64,000 nucleotides of DNA from assembly GCF_007991755.1 (NCBI RefSeq), contig NZ_BJYY01000013.1:310001-374000 (forward strand). The letters are read 5' to 3'. The notes under the pieces were generated by a model. It was not told the origin of the DNA. It saw nothing but the letters and a program-made list of their open reading frames with translations, and made no database searches. Positions 46,531-54,247 of this stretch are shown in pieces. Position numbers and translations under genes: made by a program. Numbering within the stretch: position 1 is the stretch's first letter; each line of letters begins with the position of its first letter. Origin of the DNA: Cellulomonas aerilata (GTDB taxonomy: Bacteria; Actinomycetota; Actinomycetes; Actinomycetales; Cellulomonadaceae).

Positions 46531-47152
46531 CGCGGGTCCTCCAGAGGAGGGGGCCGACCGTCGGGCCGGCGAAGGCGGACGAGGGGCATGGCGATTTTTC
46601 CGTCGGCGATGCGGGGAGCGCCAGGGGGTGCGTCGACCTGTGGTCGCTCGGGGACGGTGCGGGCGGGGGGTTGCGATGGTGGCGTGGCGGGAGCCCCCGC
46701 ATTGCACTCCAGCGGCCGCCCGGTGGCCGGCTTCCTGCACGCGTTGTCCGGTGGCGGGGCGGGAGTCCTCACACCCCACTCCAGCGGCCGCCCGCTGGCC
46801 CGCTTCTCGCAGCGTCGTCCGGTGGCGCGCCGATCCTCGGTGTGCGTGCTACCCGCGGCCGCTGCCCCAGCCGAGTCGCGCGCTGACAGGCTCGTTCTTC
46901 CCGCTTTGCCACCCGCGCGCAGGCACCCGCGCCCCACTGCTCGTCCATATTCTTCACCCCGCCGAAGCGAGCCGACCTCGCTCATTCTTTCCTTCTGCCA
47001 CCCGCCCACAGGCATCCGCGGACCACTGCTCATCCACAGTTGTCGCCGCGCCGCCAAGAATGTCAGTGGCTCGTCCTAGCATGGTGCTCAGGAATCGGGC
47101 CAGAGTCAGTGGGCAACGAAGCCGAACGACCGACGGGAAAGGGGTGAACGCC
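46531..47152. repeat. Non-coding region with two pairs of imperfect tandem repeats
   Basis: No convincing gene in these 622 bp. 46681-46752 and 46753-46827 are tandem copies of a 72-bp unit sharing CACTCCAGCGGCCGCCCG. 46891-46951 and 46981-47041 are about 60-bp copies sharing CCACTGCTC and GGCA(C/T)CCGCG. Base composition dips below the neighbours near 46940-47060. It precedes a DUF222-HNH gene and may be part of its repeat family. Confidence 0.65.
47077..47082 (+). promoter_or_regulatory. -10-like box of DUF222-HNH gene (TAGCAT)
   Basis: TAGCAT about 70 nt upstream of the ATG, downstream of the repeats. Confidence 0.4.
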
Positions 47153-48535
47153 ATGGATGACGACGTGTCGGACGAGCCGGGCGTCACCTCGCCGAGTGCC
47201 ACCGGCACGGATCTGTCGACGGTGCGTCCGGAGGTCGCGGAGCTGTTGGCGGCGTTGGAGGCGGTGGCCGATGCCGCGGTCGCCGTGGCCCGGTCGGACG
47301 CCGGGGTGGACGGTCGTGAGGCGGCGGTGGTGGCCGCCGGGATCGCGGCCGCGACGAGCCGGCTCGGGGTGGTGCAGGCCCGGATGCTGGCGGTGGTCGA
47401 AGCGGACGGGATCTGGTCGCTCGAGTCCCGGTCGCTGGTCCGATGGGCCGCCCGACGACTCGACGTCACCGTCCGCACCGCCCAGGCCCAGGTGCACCTC
47501 GGCCGGACCCTGCGCGACGACCTGCCGCTGACCGCCGCCGCGGCCGCGGCCGGGGAGATCGGCGTGGAGCACGCGCACGTGCTCGCCGCCCTGGCACCCA
47601 CCACGGAGCGGCGGCGCGCGGCGCTGGCCAGCCCCGATGTCGAGTGCAACGAGGCGTGGCTGGTCCGGCAAGCCAAGCTCAACACCGTCGACGACCTGCG
47701 GACCATCGTCCGGCACTGGGCGGCGGCAGCCGACACCGAGGCGGACGACCGCGGGTACGTCGAGGCGTGCGAACGCCAGCACCTGCAGTTCGCACCAACG
47801 CTCGGCGGGTACCACGTGCAGGGGTTCCTCACCGTGGACGTCGGGCAGGCCCTGGTCACCGCCCTCGAAGCCGTCACGCCTGTCCCCGCCGCCGGGGACA
47901 CCACGACGGCGGACCAGCGGCGCGCGCAGGCGGTCGGGGTGCTGGCGAACCTGGTGCTGGACAAGGGACTGGCCGGCGACGGGCGAGCGTCGCGGCCCCG
48001 GCTGAACGTGCTGGTGTCGTACGAGACGCTGCAGGCCGTCACCGAGCGGGCGATCGCGCGGCAGGACGGGCTCACGCTGCTTGAGGCAGCGCCGCTATTG
48101 ACGGAGAAGAGCGTGCTGCGCGGGCCGCAGTTCGAGGACAGCACCCCGGTCCCGCGCATTCTGCTCGACCGGTTGGCGTGCGACGGCGAACTCAACCGGG
48201 TGATATTCGGCCCGACGTCCGAGATCCTCGACGTGGGCCGGGCGGAACGGACGTTCACCCGGGCGAGACGGAATGCGATCATCGCCCGGGACCGGCACTG
48301 CCGGTTCCCCGGGTGCAGCGCACCGCCGACGTTGTCCGAATGCCACCACGTCCGACATTGGGGACGAGATCACGGCAGCACCTCGGTCAGCAACGGGATC
48401 CTCCTGTGCTGGCACCACCACGGGCATGTCCACGCGCGCGGGATCGAGATCCACCGGCGAGGTGCCCGGTGGGTGTTCACCGACGCGGCCGGCCGCGAGC
48501 TAGGCGATCCATGCCCGGGCGACGAGGCGGGATGA
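47153..48535 (+). CDS. DUF222 / HNH endonuclease (13E12 repeat family)
   Basis: 460 residues. N-terminal two thirds DUF222 (AAVVAAGIAAATSRLGVVQA, SRSLVRWAARRLDVTVRTAQ, LGRTLRDDLPLTAAAAAAGE). C-terminal HNH domain with zinc and catalytic residues: CRFPGCSAPPTLSECHHVRH, then SNGILLCWHHHGHVHARG. A multi-copy family in actinobacteria, known as REP13E12 in mycobacteria; function unproven, suspected selfish or intron-like spread. The ATG at 47153 has GGAAAGGGG upstream. Intact, no frameshift. Confidence 0.93.
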   Translation: MDDDVSDEPGVTSPSATGTDLSTVRPEVAELLAALEAVADAAVAVARSDAGVDGREAAVVAAGIAAATSRLGVVQARMLAVVEADGIWSLESRSLVRWAARRLDVTVRTAQAQVHLGRTLRDDLPLTAAAAAAGEIGVEHAHVLAALAPTTERRRAALASPDVECNEAWLVRQAKLNTVDDLRTIVRHWAAAADTEADDRGYVEACERQHLQFAPTLGGYHVQGFLTVDVGQALVTALEAVTPVPAAGDTTTADQRRAQAVGVLANLVLDKGLAGDGRASRPRLNVLVSYETLQAVTERAIARQDGLTLLEAAPLLTEKSVLRGPQFEDSTPVPRILLDRLACDGELNRVIFGPTSEILDVGRAERTFTRARRNAIIARDRHCRFPGCSAPPTLSECHHVRHWGRDHGSTSVSNGILLCWHHHGHVHARGIEIHRRGARWVFTDAAGRELGDPCPGDEAG

Positions 48536-48614
48536 GCCGTGCGCCGCGGGCACGGCCGGGGCGCCTGCTGGCGCGGTCGTACGGTTTCGAGCGACCGGAG
48601 CACTCCCGACCCGC

Positions 48615-49277
48615 TCAGCCCCGACCAGCCCCCGGCCGGACCAGACCCGACTCGTAGGCGTACACGATCGCCTGCGCGCGGTCGCGCACGCCCAGCTTGT
48701 GCAGCACCCGCTTCACGTGGGTGCGCACCGTCTCCTCCGAGATGTACAGGCGCAGCGCGAGCTCCGCGTTGGACGCGCCGGAGGCCAGCGCGACCAGGAC
48801 CTCGGTCTCCCGGTCGGTGAGCGGGTCGGTCAGCGGCGGAACCGGCACCGGGGCAGGGACGCGGGCGAAGGCCTCGATGAGCCGCCGCGTGACCGACGGC
48901 GAGAGCAGCGCCTCTCCCCCGGCCACCACCCGCACCGCCGCGATGAGGTCCTCCGGCGGCGTGCGCTTGAGCAGGAACCCCGACGCCCCGGCGCGGATGG
49001 CGTCGAACACGTAACCGTCGTGCTCGAAGGTCGTGAGGATCACCACGCGCGTCGCCGGTGCCTCGGCGGTCAGCCGCACGGTCGCCTCGATGCCGTCCAT
49101 GACGGGCATCCGGACGTCGACCAGGGCGACGTCCGGCGCCTCGCGCACGACGAGCTCCACGCCCTGCAACCCGTCGGCCGCCTCGCCGACGACGACGACG
49201 TCGTCGACGCTCTCCAGGATCATCCGCACGCCCCCGCGCACGAGGTGGTCGTCGTCGACGAGGGCGACGCGGATCAT
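48615..49277 (-). CDS. NarL/LuxR family response regulator
   Basis: 220 residues. Receiver domain with VALVDDDHLVRGGVRMILES, phospho-acceptor Asp in DVALVDVRMPVMDG, Thr in VVILTTFEHDGYVFDAIRAG and Lys in FLLKRTPPEDL. LuxR HTH: LTDRETEVLVALASGASNAE, LYISEETVRTHVKRVLHKLG. Start ATG overlaps the kinase stop by 4 nt. Cytoplasmic partner of the adjacent kinase; targets may include the neighbouring membrane protein. Confidence 0.95.
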   Translation of the reverse strand: MIRVALVDDDHLVRGGVRMILESVDDVVVVGEAADGLQGVELVVREAPDVALVDVRMPVMDGIEATVRLTAEAPATRVVILTTFEHDGYVFDAIRAGASGFLLKRTPPEDLIAAVRVVAGGEALLSPSVTRRLIEAFARVPAPVPVPPLTDPLTDRETEVLVALASGASNAELALRLYISEETVRTHVKRVLHKLGVRDRAQAIVYAYESGLVRPGAGRG

Positions 49278-50464
49278 CGGGCCACCGGGATCCGGCAGCG
49301 CACGGTCCAGCCGCCCGCCGGGTCAGGACCGGCCTCCACGGTGCCGCCGAGGGCCTCGACCCGGTCGCGGATGCCGACGAGCCCGCGACCCGGGTCGCCG
49401 CCCGGCGGGCGTCCCGCGGCGTGCGCGACGCCGCGGTCGGTGACCCGCAGCCGCAGCGCGTCGTCGTCGTAGGCGACCTCCACCTCGGCCGGCGTCCCCG
49501 GGGCATGCTTGGTCACGTTGGTCAGCCCCTCCTGCACGATGCGGAACGCCGCGAGGTCGACCGGCATGGGCAGCGGCCGTGGCGTGCCCGCGACCGTGAC
49601 CCGCGCCGGGACGCCCGCGGCGGTCACCTGCGCCGCGAGGTCCTCGACGTCCGCCAGGCCGCGGGCGGGGCGGCGGTCGGCGGGGGCGTCCAGGACGGCC
49701 AGCGCCTGGTCGAGGTCCGCGAGCGCGTCGCGCCCGACCTGCTCGACCGTCGCGAGCGCTGCCGCGCTGGCCCTCGGGTCCCGGTCAAGGACCCGTCGTC
49801 CGGCGCCGGCCTGCAGCACCATCACGTTGAGCGCGTGCCCCACGATGTCGTGGACCTCGTGCGCGATCCGCGTGCGCTCCTGCGCCACCGCGGCGGCTCG
49901 CTCGCTCTCGCGTCGCTGCTCGGCCTCCTCGGCGCGGCGGACGACGTCGGCCGCGGCACGCCGGCGCTGGCGCTCGCCCTGCCCGGCGACCCACGCCAGC
50001 GCCCAGGCCGCCACGACCAGTCCGGGGAGCCATGGGATCCCGGTCGACGGCACCAGCGTCCAGTACGTCACGACCCCCGTCAGGCCCACCACGAGCCCGA
50101 CGACGGCCTGCACACGGGTGCGGGCGTGCCCGCCGACGCGGTAGAGGCTGAACCCGTTGGCGTACGGGTACAGCCCGGCGTCGTAGTACAGGCCGGCGAT
50201 GAGCAGCAGCGCGGCAGCGCTGACGAGGTAGGCCCGCAGGGGGAACCGCCGCCCGAAGGTCAGCGCCGCCCCCATCGTGAGGCCCAGCAGGACGGGCACC
50301 GGCGACCCGGTGTCCTCGGCCACGGCCTCGCCGACGAGCAGCGCGCTCGCGAGGCCGCCGAGCAGGAGGTCCCACCCGCTCGGAGGGCCGGTCGGTGCGC
50401 CGGTGGACAGGTGAGGCGGCCGGGCGGGAGGTGCGACGGGAGGCAGCCGCGACCGCACGTCCAT
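49274..50464 (-). CDS. NarL-type sensor histidine kinase
   Basis: 396 residues. About five N-terminal membrane helices (residues 30-165), a coiled segment RRRAAADVVRRAEEAEQRRE, the HisKA_3 motif RIAHEVHDIVGHALNVMVLQ (phospho-His in HEVHD), then HATPase with FRIVQEGLTNVTKHAPGTPA and DPGRGLVGIRDRVEALGG. ATG at 50464 chosen for its GGGAGG site. Ligand unknown; membrane-embedded sensing is likely since no large extracellular loop is present. Confidence 0.93.
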   Translation of the reverse strand: MDVRSRLPPVAPPARPPHLSTGAPTGPPSGWDLLLGGLASALLVGEAVAEDTGSPVPVLLGLTMGAALTFGRRFPLRAYLVSAAALLLIAGLYYDAGLYPYANGFSLYRVGGHARTRVQAVVGLVVGLTGVVTYWTLVPSTGIPWLPGLVVAAWALAWVAGQGERQRRRAAADVVRRAEEAEQRRESERAAAVAQERTRIAHEVHDIVGHALNVMVLQAGAGRRVLDRDPRASAAALATVEQVGRDALADLDQALAVLDAPADRRPARGLADVEDLAAQVTAAGVPARVTVAGTPRPLPMPVDLAAFRIVQEGLTNVTKHAPGTPAEVEVAYDDDALRLRVTDRGVAHAAGRPPGGDPGRGLVGIRDRVEALGGTVEAGPDPAGGWTVRCRIPVAR

Positions 50465-50492
50465 CCCGACCTCCCTCGCCCACCCTCGCCGC

Positions 50493-51608
50493 TCAGCGAC
50501 GCCCGTCCACCGCGCCGTGCGGTGCCGCCGGCCTGATCCCCCGCACAGCATCCCGGACCGCGTAGCCGAACGGCACGACTACCGCCAGCGTGGCGAGGCC
50601 CAGCCCGGCGGCCAGGCCGGCGGACACGTCCAGCATCGAGCGTCCGGCGTAGGCCTGTGCCACCACGAGCCCGGTCAGGGCCACGTACCCGGCCGACGCC
50701 GCCAGCATGGCCCGGGTCCGGGCCACCGGCGTCAGGCCCGACCGGCCCAGCAGCAGGGCCAGCGCCCCGAGCACCTGGATGCCGTGCAGCGCCACCGCGT
50801 GCGCCAGCTTGCCCGACCCGGCGACGCCGAAGACCACCGCGGGCGGGACGGCGTCGTGGGCGTCGACGTACGCGAGCCCGCGCGTGATCAGGTCCTGGCC
50901 GAGCGCCGAGGCGACCAGCACGAGCCCGAGGCCGACGAGGACGGCCAGCACGGTCGGCGCCGGCCGCCGCAGCCGCCACGCCGCCCAGACGGTGAGCAGG
51001 ACGATCCCCACCCCGAACACCGCGATGGTCACGCCCATGAGGGCGAACACCACCGCGTCGACGGGCGTGGCGAGGTTGAAGTGCGACGCCGTCCCGCGCC
51101 ACCGCTGGGCGGTGATGAGCGCGACCTCCGCGACGCCGCCGCCGGCGATCAGGGCGGTGGTCGTCCATCCCCACGCGCGGGAGCGCGGCAGGACGCCCTG
51201 CACCCAGCCGACCGCGAGCGCGAACAGCGAGAACGAGACGCCGAACAGGATCGGCTTGCGCCACGAGACCGCGCCCTCCCAGGCGCCGCCGTCGACCGCC
51301 CAGACCCCCACGTGCGCGACGCCGGAGGCCATCAGCAGGGCGGCGACCACGTACATCGCACGCTGGTACGGGTGCCGGGGCCCGGCGTCCGCCAGTGCGC
51401 CGCGCACCTGCGCGAGCACCCGGGACGCGGCCGCGGTCACGACGGCGGTCGCCGCCGGACCGTGGGGCACCGCGGGACCGGCGGGCACGGCGGGACCGGC
51501 GGGCACGGCGGTCACGACAGCGGTCGCGGCTGGACCGGCGGTCGCGGCCGGACCTGCCGCGGCGCTGGTGGTGAGGTGGGGCGAGGGCGGGACGCGTGTG
51601 GTGGACAT
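50493..51608 (-). CDS. Polytopic membrane protein, function unknown
   Basis: 371 residues. An Ala/Pro/Val-rich low-complexity N-terminus of about 75 residues is followed by about eight membrane helices (MYVVAALLMASGVAHVGVWA; ILFGVSFSLFALAVGWVQGV; PVDAVVFALMGVTIAVFGVG; APTVLAVLVGLGLVLVASAL). The SWRKPILFGVSFSLFAL motif recurs in uncharacterised actinobacterial membrane proteins. It lies 28 nt upstream of the kinase gene, so it may be in one operon with the two-component system. Confidence 0.75.
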   Translation of the reverse strand: MSTTRVPPSPHLTTSAAAGPAATAGPAATAVVTAVPAGPAVPAGPAVPHGPAATAVVTAAASRVLAQVRGALADAGPRHPYQRAMYVVAALLMASGVAHVGVWAVDGGAWEGAVSWRKPILFGVSFSLFALAVGWVQGVLPRSRAWGWTTTALIAGGGVAEVALITAQRWRGTASHFNLATPVDAVVFALMGVTIAVFGVGIVLLTVWAAWRLRRPAPTVLAVLVGLGLVLVASALGQDLITRGLAYVDAHDAVPPAVVFGVAGSGKLAHAVALHGIQVLGALALLLGRSGLTPVARTRAMLAASAGYVALTGLVVAQAYAGRSMLDVSAGLAAGLGLATLAVVVPFGYAVRDAVRGIRPAAPHGAVDGRR

Positions 51609-51667
51609 GCCCCTCAGCGTCGCGACCGGCGACGTCCCGGTCGTCCTCCGGAGCGGGGACCGGGCCA

Positions 51668-53458
51668 TCACCCTGCGGGGTGACCCGCCCCCGACCGACC
51701 ACCCCGGCCCGCACCCGTGCTCCGGCGTCGTCGCACCTTGAGCCGTGCGGGCCGCCCGTCCGGGTCGAGGAACGCCCGGTACGCCGCGGCCGCGAGCCAC
51801 CGCTGCCACGGCGGCGGGTACCGGACCGTGTGCACCCGCAGCCGTCCCGGCGGGCGCGGTCCCCGGCGTCCGCCCGCGTACCAGGCGTCCAGCGCGGCAG
51901 CGCTGCGACGGATCGACCCGACCGCCTCGTCCGGGTCGACGAGGCCGGCGTCGTCGTCCGCGTCCAGGTGCTCGCGCCACAGCTCCAGGCGCAGGTCCCG
52001 GGCGAAGCGGCGCGCACCGTCCCCCAGGCCGCCGGGGTCGCGCGGCTCGCGGGGGTCCCGCTCGTCGTCGAGCACCGCGGCGGCAAGCTCGGAGTCGTGC
52101 GTCCACGACCGGCGGTTGAAGTTGTCGCTGCCGACGCTCGCCCACACGTCGTCGACCACGCAGACCTTGGAGTGCACGTACACCGGCTCCCCGGCGTGGT
52201 TCTCCACGTCGAGGACCTGGACGCGGTCCCCGCCCGCCGCACGCACCAGCTCCAGCGCCTGGGCGTGCCCCAGGTGCGAGGCCGCGAGCGTGAACGCGCC
52301 GTCCTGGTCCGGGTACCGGGGCACGACCACGACCAGGTGCAGGCCCGGCTCGCGGCGCAGCGCGTCGGCGAACACCCGTGCGACCGCCGTCGACCACAGG
52401 TACTGGTCCTCCACGTACACCAGCCGCCGGGCCCGGCGCAGCACCTTCGCGTACGCCCGGGCGACGCTGCGCTCGCCGTCCGGGGCGAACGGGTAGCCCC
52501 CCAGCCACCGGTTCGGGTACGTGCGCAGCAGCTGGACCGCGCAGGAGCCGGCGCGCGGCGGGTCGGGCAGCATCGCCGGCAGCCGGTCGGCGCGCTGGTC
52601 CTCACCGCGCAGGCGGTCGGTGATCGCGTACCACGGCAGCCGGGACAGCGGCGCCGGGTCCTCCCAGCGCTCCCGGAACACGGTCTCGACGTCGCTCACC
52701 GCGGGGCCCCGCAGCTCCACCTGGGCGTCGTGCCACGCCGGCTTCGGTCCGTACCGGCTGGAGAACCTCTGGGCCTGCGGGTCCCCGGCGTGGTCGGCGT
52801 CGTCCCGCCGGCTGTGCGCGAGGTCGATGCCGCCGACGAACGCGACGTCGTCCGCCGGCCGGTCGGGGTGCCGGACGACGACGAACTTCTGGTGGTGGCT
52901 GCCCAGCGGCCGCACCCGCTGGTCGAGCAGCACCTCGCCACCCGCCTCGCACACGTCCTCGGACAGGTCGCGGTTCTCCTCGCTGGAGAACCGCAGGCGG
53001 TCCAGGTGCGAGCGCCAGATCAGCCCCTTGACGACCGCTCCCCGCCGGCACGCGTCGACGAGCTGGCCCACGACGGTCGGGCCAGCCTCGCGCAACCGCT
53101 CGTCGGGGTCGCCCCGCCAGTCGGTGAAGAGGACGAGGTCGCCGGGCCCGGCGTCGTCCAGCGCGTCGGCCAGCACGTCGAAGTACCGCGCGCCGTGCAC
53201 CCGGGGCCGCGCGTCGTTGCCCTCCGTCCACGGCCGCAGCCGGGTGGCGGGGTTGCCGCGCTGCGAGGCGGTGAGGAACCACGGGTGGTCGGTCTCCCCG
53301 GGGACGGCGGCGGCCGGGACGTCCGCGGCGGAGGGCGTCGCGGTGGACGGCGTGGCACCCGACGGCGTCGCACCCGACGGCGTCGCGGTGGACGGCGTCG
53401 CGGTGGACGGCGTGGCGGCGTGCCGGTCGGCGGCACGGTCGGCGGCACGGCGGAGCAT
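51668..53458 (-). CDS. Phospholipase D-like (HKD) family protein
   Basis: 596 residues. Two HKD motifs: HHQKFVVVRHPD with GGIDLAHSRRDDADH near residue 190, and VHSKVCVVDDVWASVGSDNF near 440. Both His/Lys/Asp sets are intact, so phosphodiester hydrolase or cardiolipin-synthase-like chemistry is expected. The N-terminal 50 residues contain a repeat of TPS(T/G)A. No signal peptide. ATG at 53458 has no strong ribosome site. Other starts further upstream cannot be excluded. Confidence 0.85.
   Translation of the reverse strand: MLRRAADRAADRHAATPSTATPSTATPSGATPSGATPSTATPSAADVPAAAVPGETDHPWFLTASQRGNPATRLRPWTEGNDARPRVHGARYFDVLADALDDAGPGDLVLFTDWRGDPDERLREAGPTVVGQLVDACRRGAVVKGLIWRSHLDRLRFSSEENRDLSEDVCEAGGEVLLDQRVRPLGSHHQKFVVVRHPDRPADDVAFVGGIDLAHSRRDDADHAGDPQAQRFSSRYGPKPAWHDAQVELRGPAVSDVETVFRERWEDPAPLSRLPWYAITDRLRGEDQRADRLPAMLPDPPRAGSCAVQLLRTYPNRWLGGYPFAPDGERSVARAYAKVLRRARRLVYVEDQYLWSTAVARVFADALRREPGLHLVVVVPRYPDQDGAFTLAASHLGHAQALELVRAAGGDRVQVLDVENHAGEPVYVHSKVCVVDDVWASVGSDNFNRRSWTHDSELAAAVLDDERDPREPRDPGGLGDGARRFARDLRLELWREHLDADDDAGLVDPDEAVGSIRRSAAALDAWYAGGRRGPRPPGRLRVHTVRYPPPWQRWLAAAAYRAFLDPDGRPARLKVRRRRSTGAGRGGRSGAGHPAG
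53332..53418 (-). repeat. 15-bp tandem repeat encoding TPS(T/G)A
   Basis: About six units of a 15-bp repeat (GACGGCGTCGCGGTG and variants) within the start of the phospholipase D-like gene; they encode TPSTA/TPSGA pentamers. Confidence 0.85.
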
Positions 53459-53530
53459 GTGCCCAACGTGGCACAGCCCGACGCGGCGGACGAGACCCCG
53501 GGCGGGCGAGATCCGGGGGCGCCGGCGGCC

Positions 53531-53536
53531 TATCGT
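53531..53536 (+). promoter_or_regulatory. -10 box of DUF2238-like gene (TATCGT)
   Basis: TATCGT, 6 nt, GTG at 53543; leaderless pattern. Confidence 0.5.
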
Positions 53537-53542
53537 GAGCGT

Positions 53543-54130
53543 GTGGTCGCTCCCCCGTCCCGACCGGCAGCGGCACCCGCGGTGTGGGTCCGGGCCGACG
53601 TCGTCCGTGTGGTCGGGCTGGCCGCCGTGGCCGCCGCGGTCCTGTGGTTCGACGGGGTCGCCGTCGCCCTCATGCTGCTCGTGCTCGGCGGCCTGATGGT
53701 CCCCCGGGCCCTGCGCATCGGACCCCGGCTCGACGTCGCGTACGGCGTCGCGCTGCTCGTCGCGGCGTGGAGCGGCGTGCTGGACTTCTACCGCGACCTG
53801 GTCTGGTGGGACCTCGTCGTGCATGCCGTCGTCACCGGGCTGGTGGCCGCCGTGTCCCTCGGGGCGCTGGTGCGGCTCGGCGCCGTGCGTGACCCCGACG
53901 ACGCCGACCTGCGCGCCCACCGCCTCGGCGTCGCGCTCGTCACGGTCGCCGTCGGGCTCGGCCTGAGCGTGGTGTGGGAGATCGCCGAGTGGCTCGGGCA
54001 CACGTATGTCGACCCCGCGATCTACGTGACCGAGACCGACACCCTCGGGGACCTCCTCGCCGGCGGGCTGGGGTCCCTGGTGGCAGGAGCCGCCCTCATC
54101 GGCCGGCAGGGGGACCGCACCGACGGGTGA
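53543..54130 (+). CDS. DUF2238-like small membrane protein
   Basis: 195 residues with five or six membrane helices. FYRDLVWWDLVVHAVVTGLV, then LSVVWEIAEWLGHTYVDPAI and TETDTLGDLLAGGLGSLVAG match the YjdF/DUF2238 pattern (WWD...H..., WE..EW, D...D...N/G). The function is unknown. GTG start set by the TATCGT box 6 nt upstream. Divergent from the phospholipase D-like gene. Confidence 0.75.
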   Translation: MVAPPSRPAAAPAVWVRADVVRVVGLAAVAAAVLWFDGVAVALMLLVLGGLMVPRALRIGPRLDVAYGVALLVAAWSGVLDFYRDLVWWDLVVHAVVTGLVAAVSLGALVRLGAVRDPDDADLRAHRLGVALVTVAVGLGLSVVWEIAEWLGHTYVDPAIYVTETDTLGDLLAGGLGSLVAGAALIGRQGDRTDG

Positions 54131-54247
54131 ACCCGGTCCGCGCAGTCCGGACAGACCCACCCCGACGGGACGCCGACGGCACGGCCGAACGGGTCGTCCG
54201 CGCGCTCGCGGCTCCCGGGGCGCCCGTGCACGGCCGATACGGACGGC

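Noticed and set aside
46681-47041. Possible attC/integron or transposon end repeats
   Set aside because: The copies are direct tandem duplicates without the inverted core sites of attC and without terminal inverted repeats or a transposase nearby.
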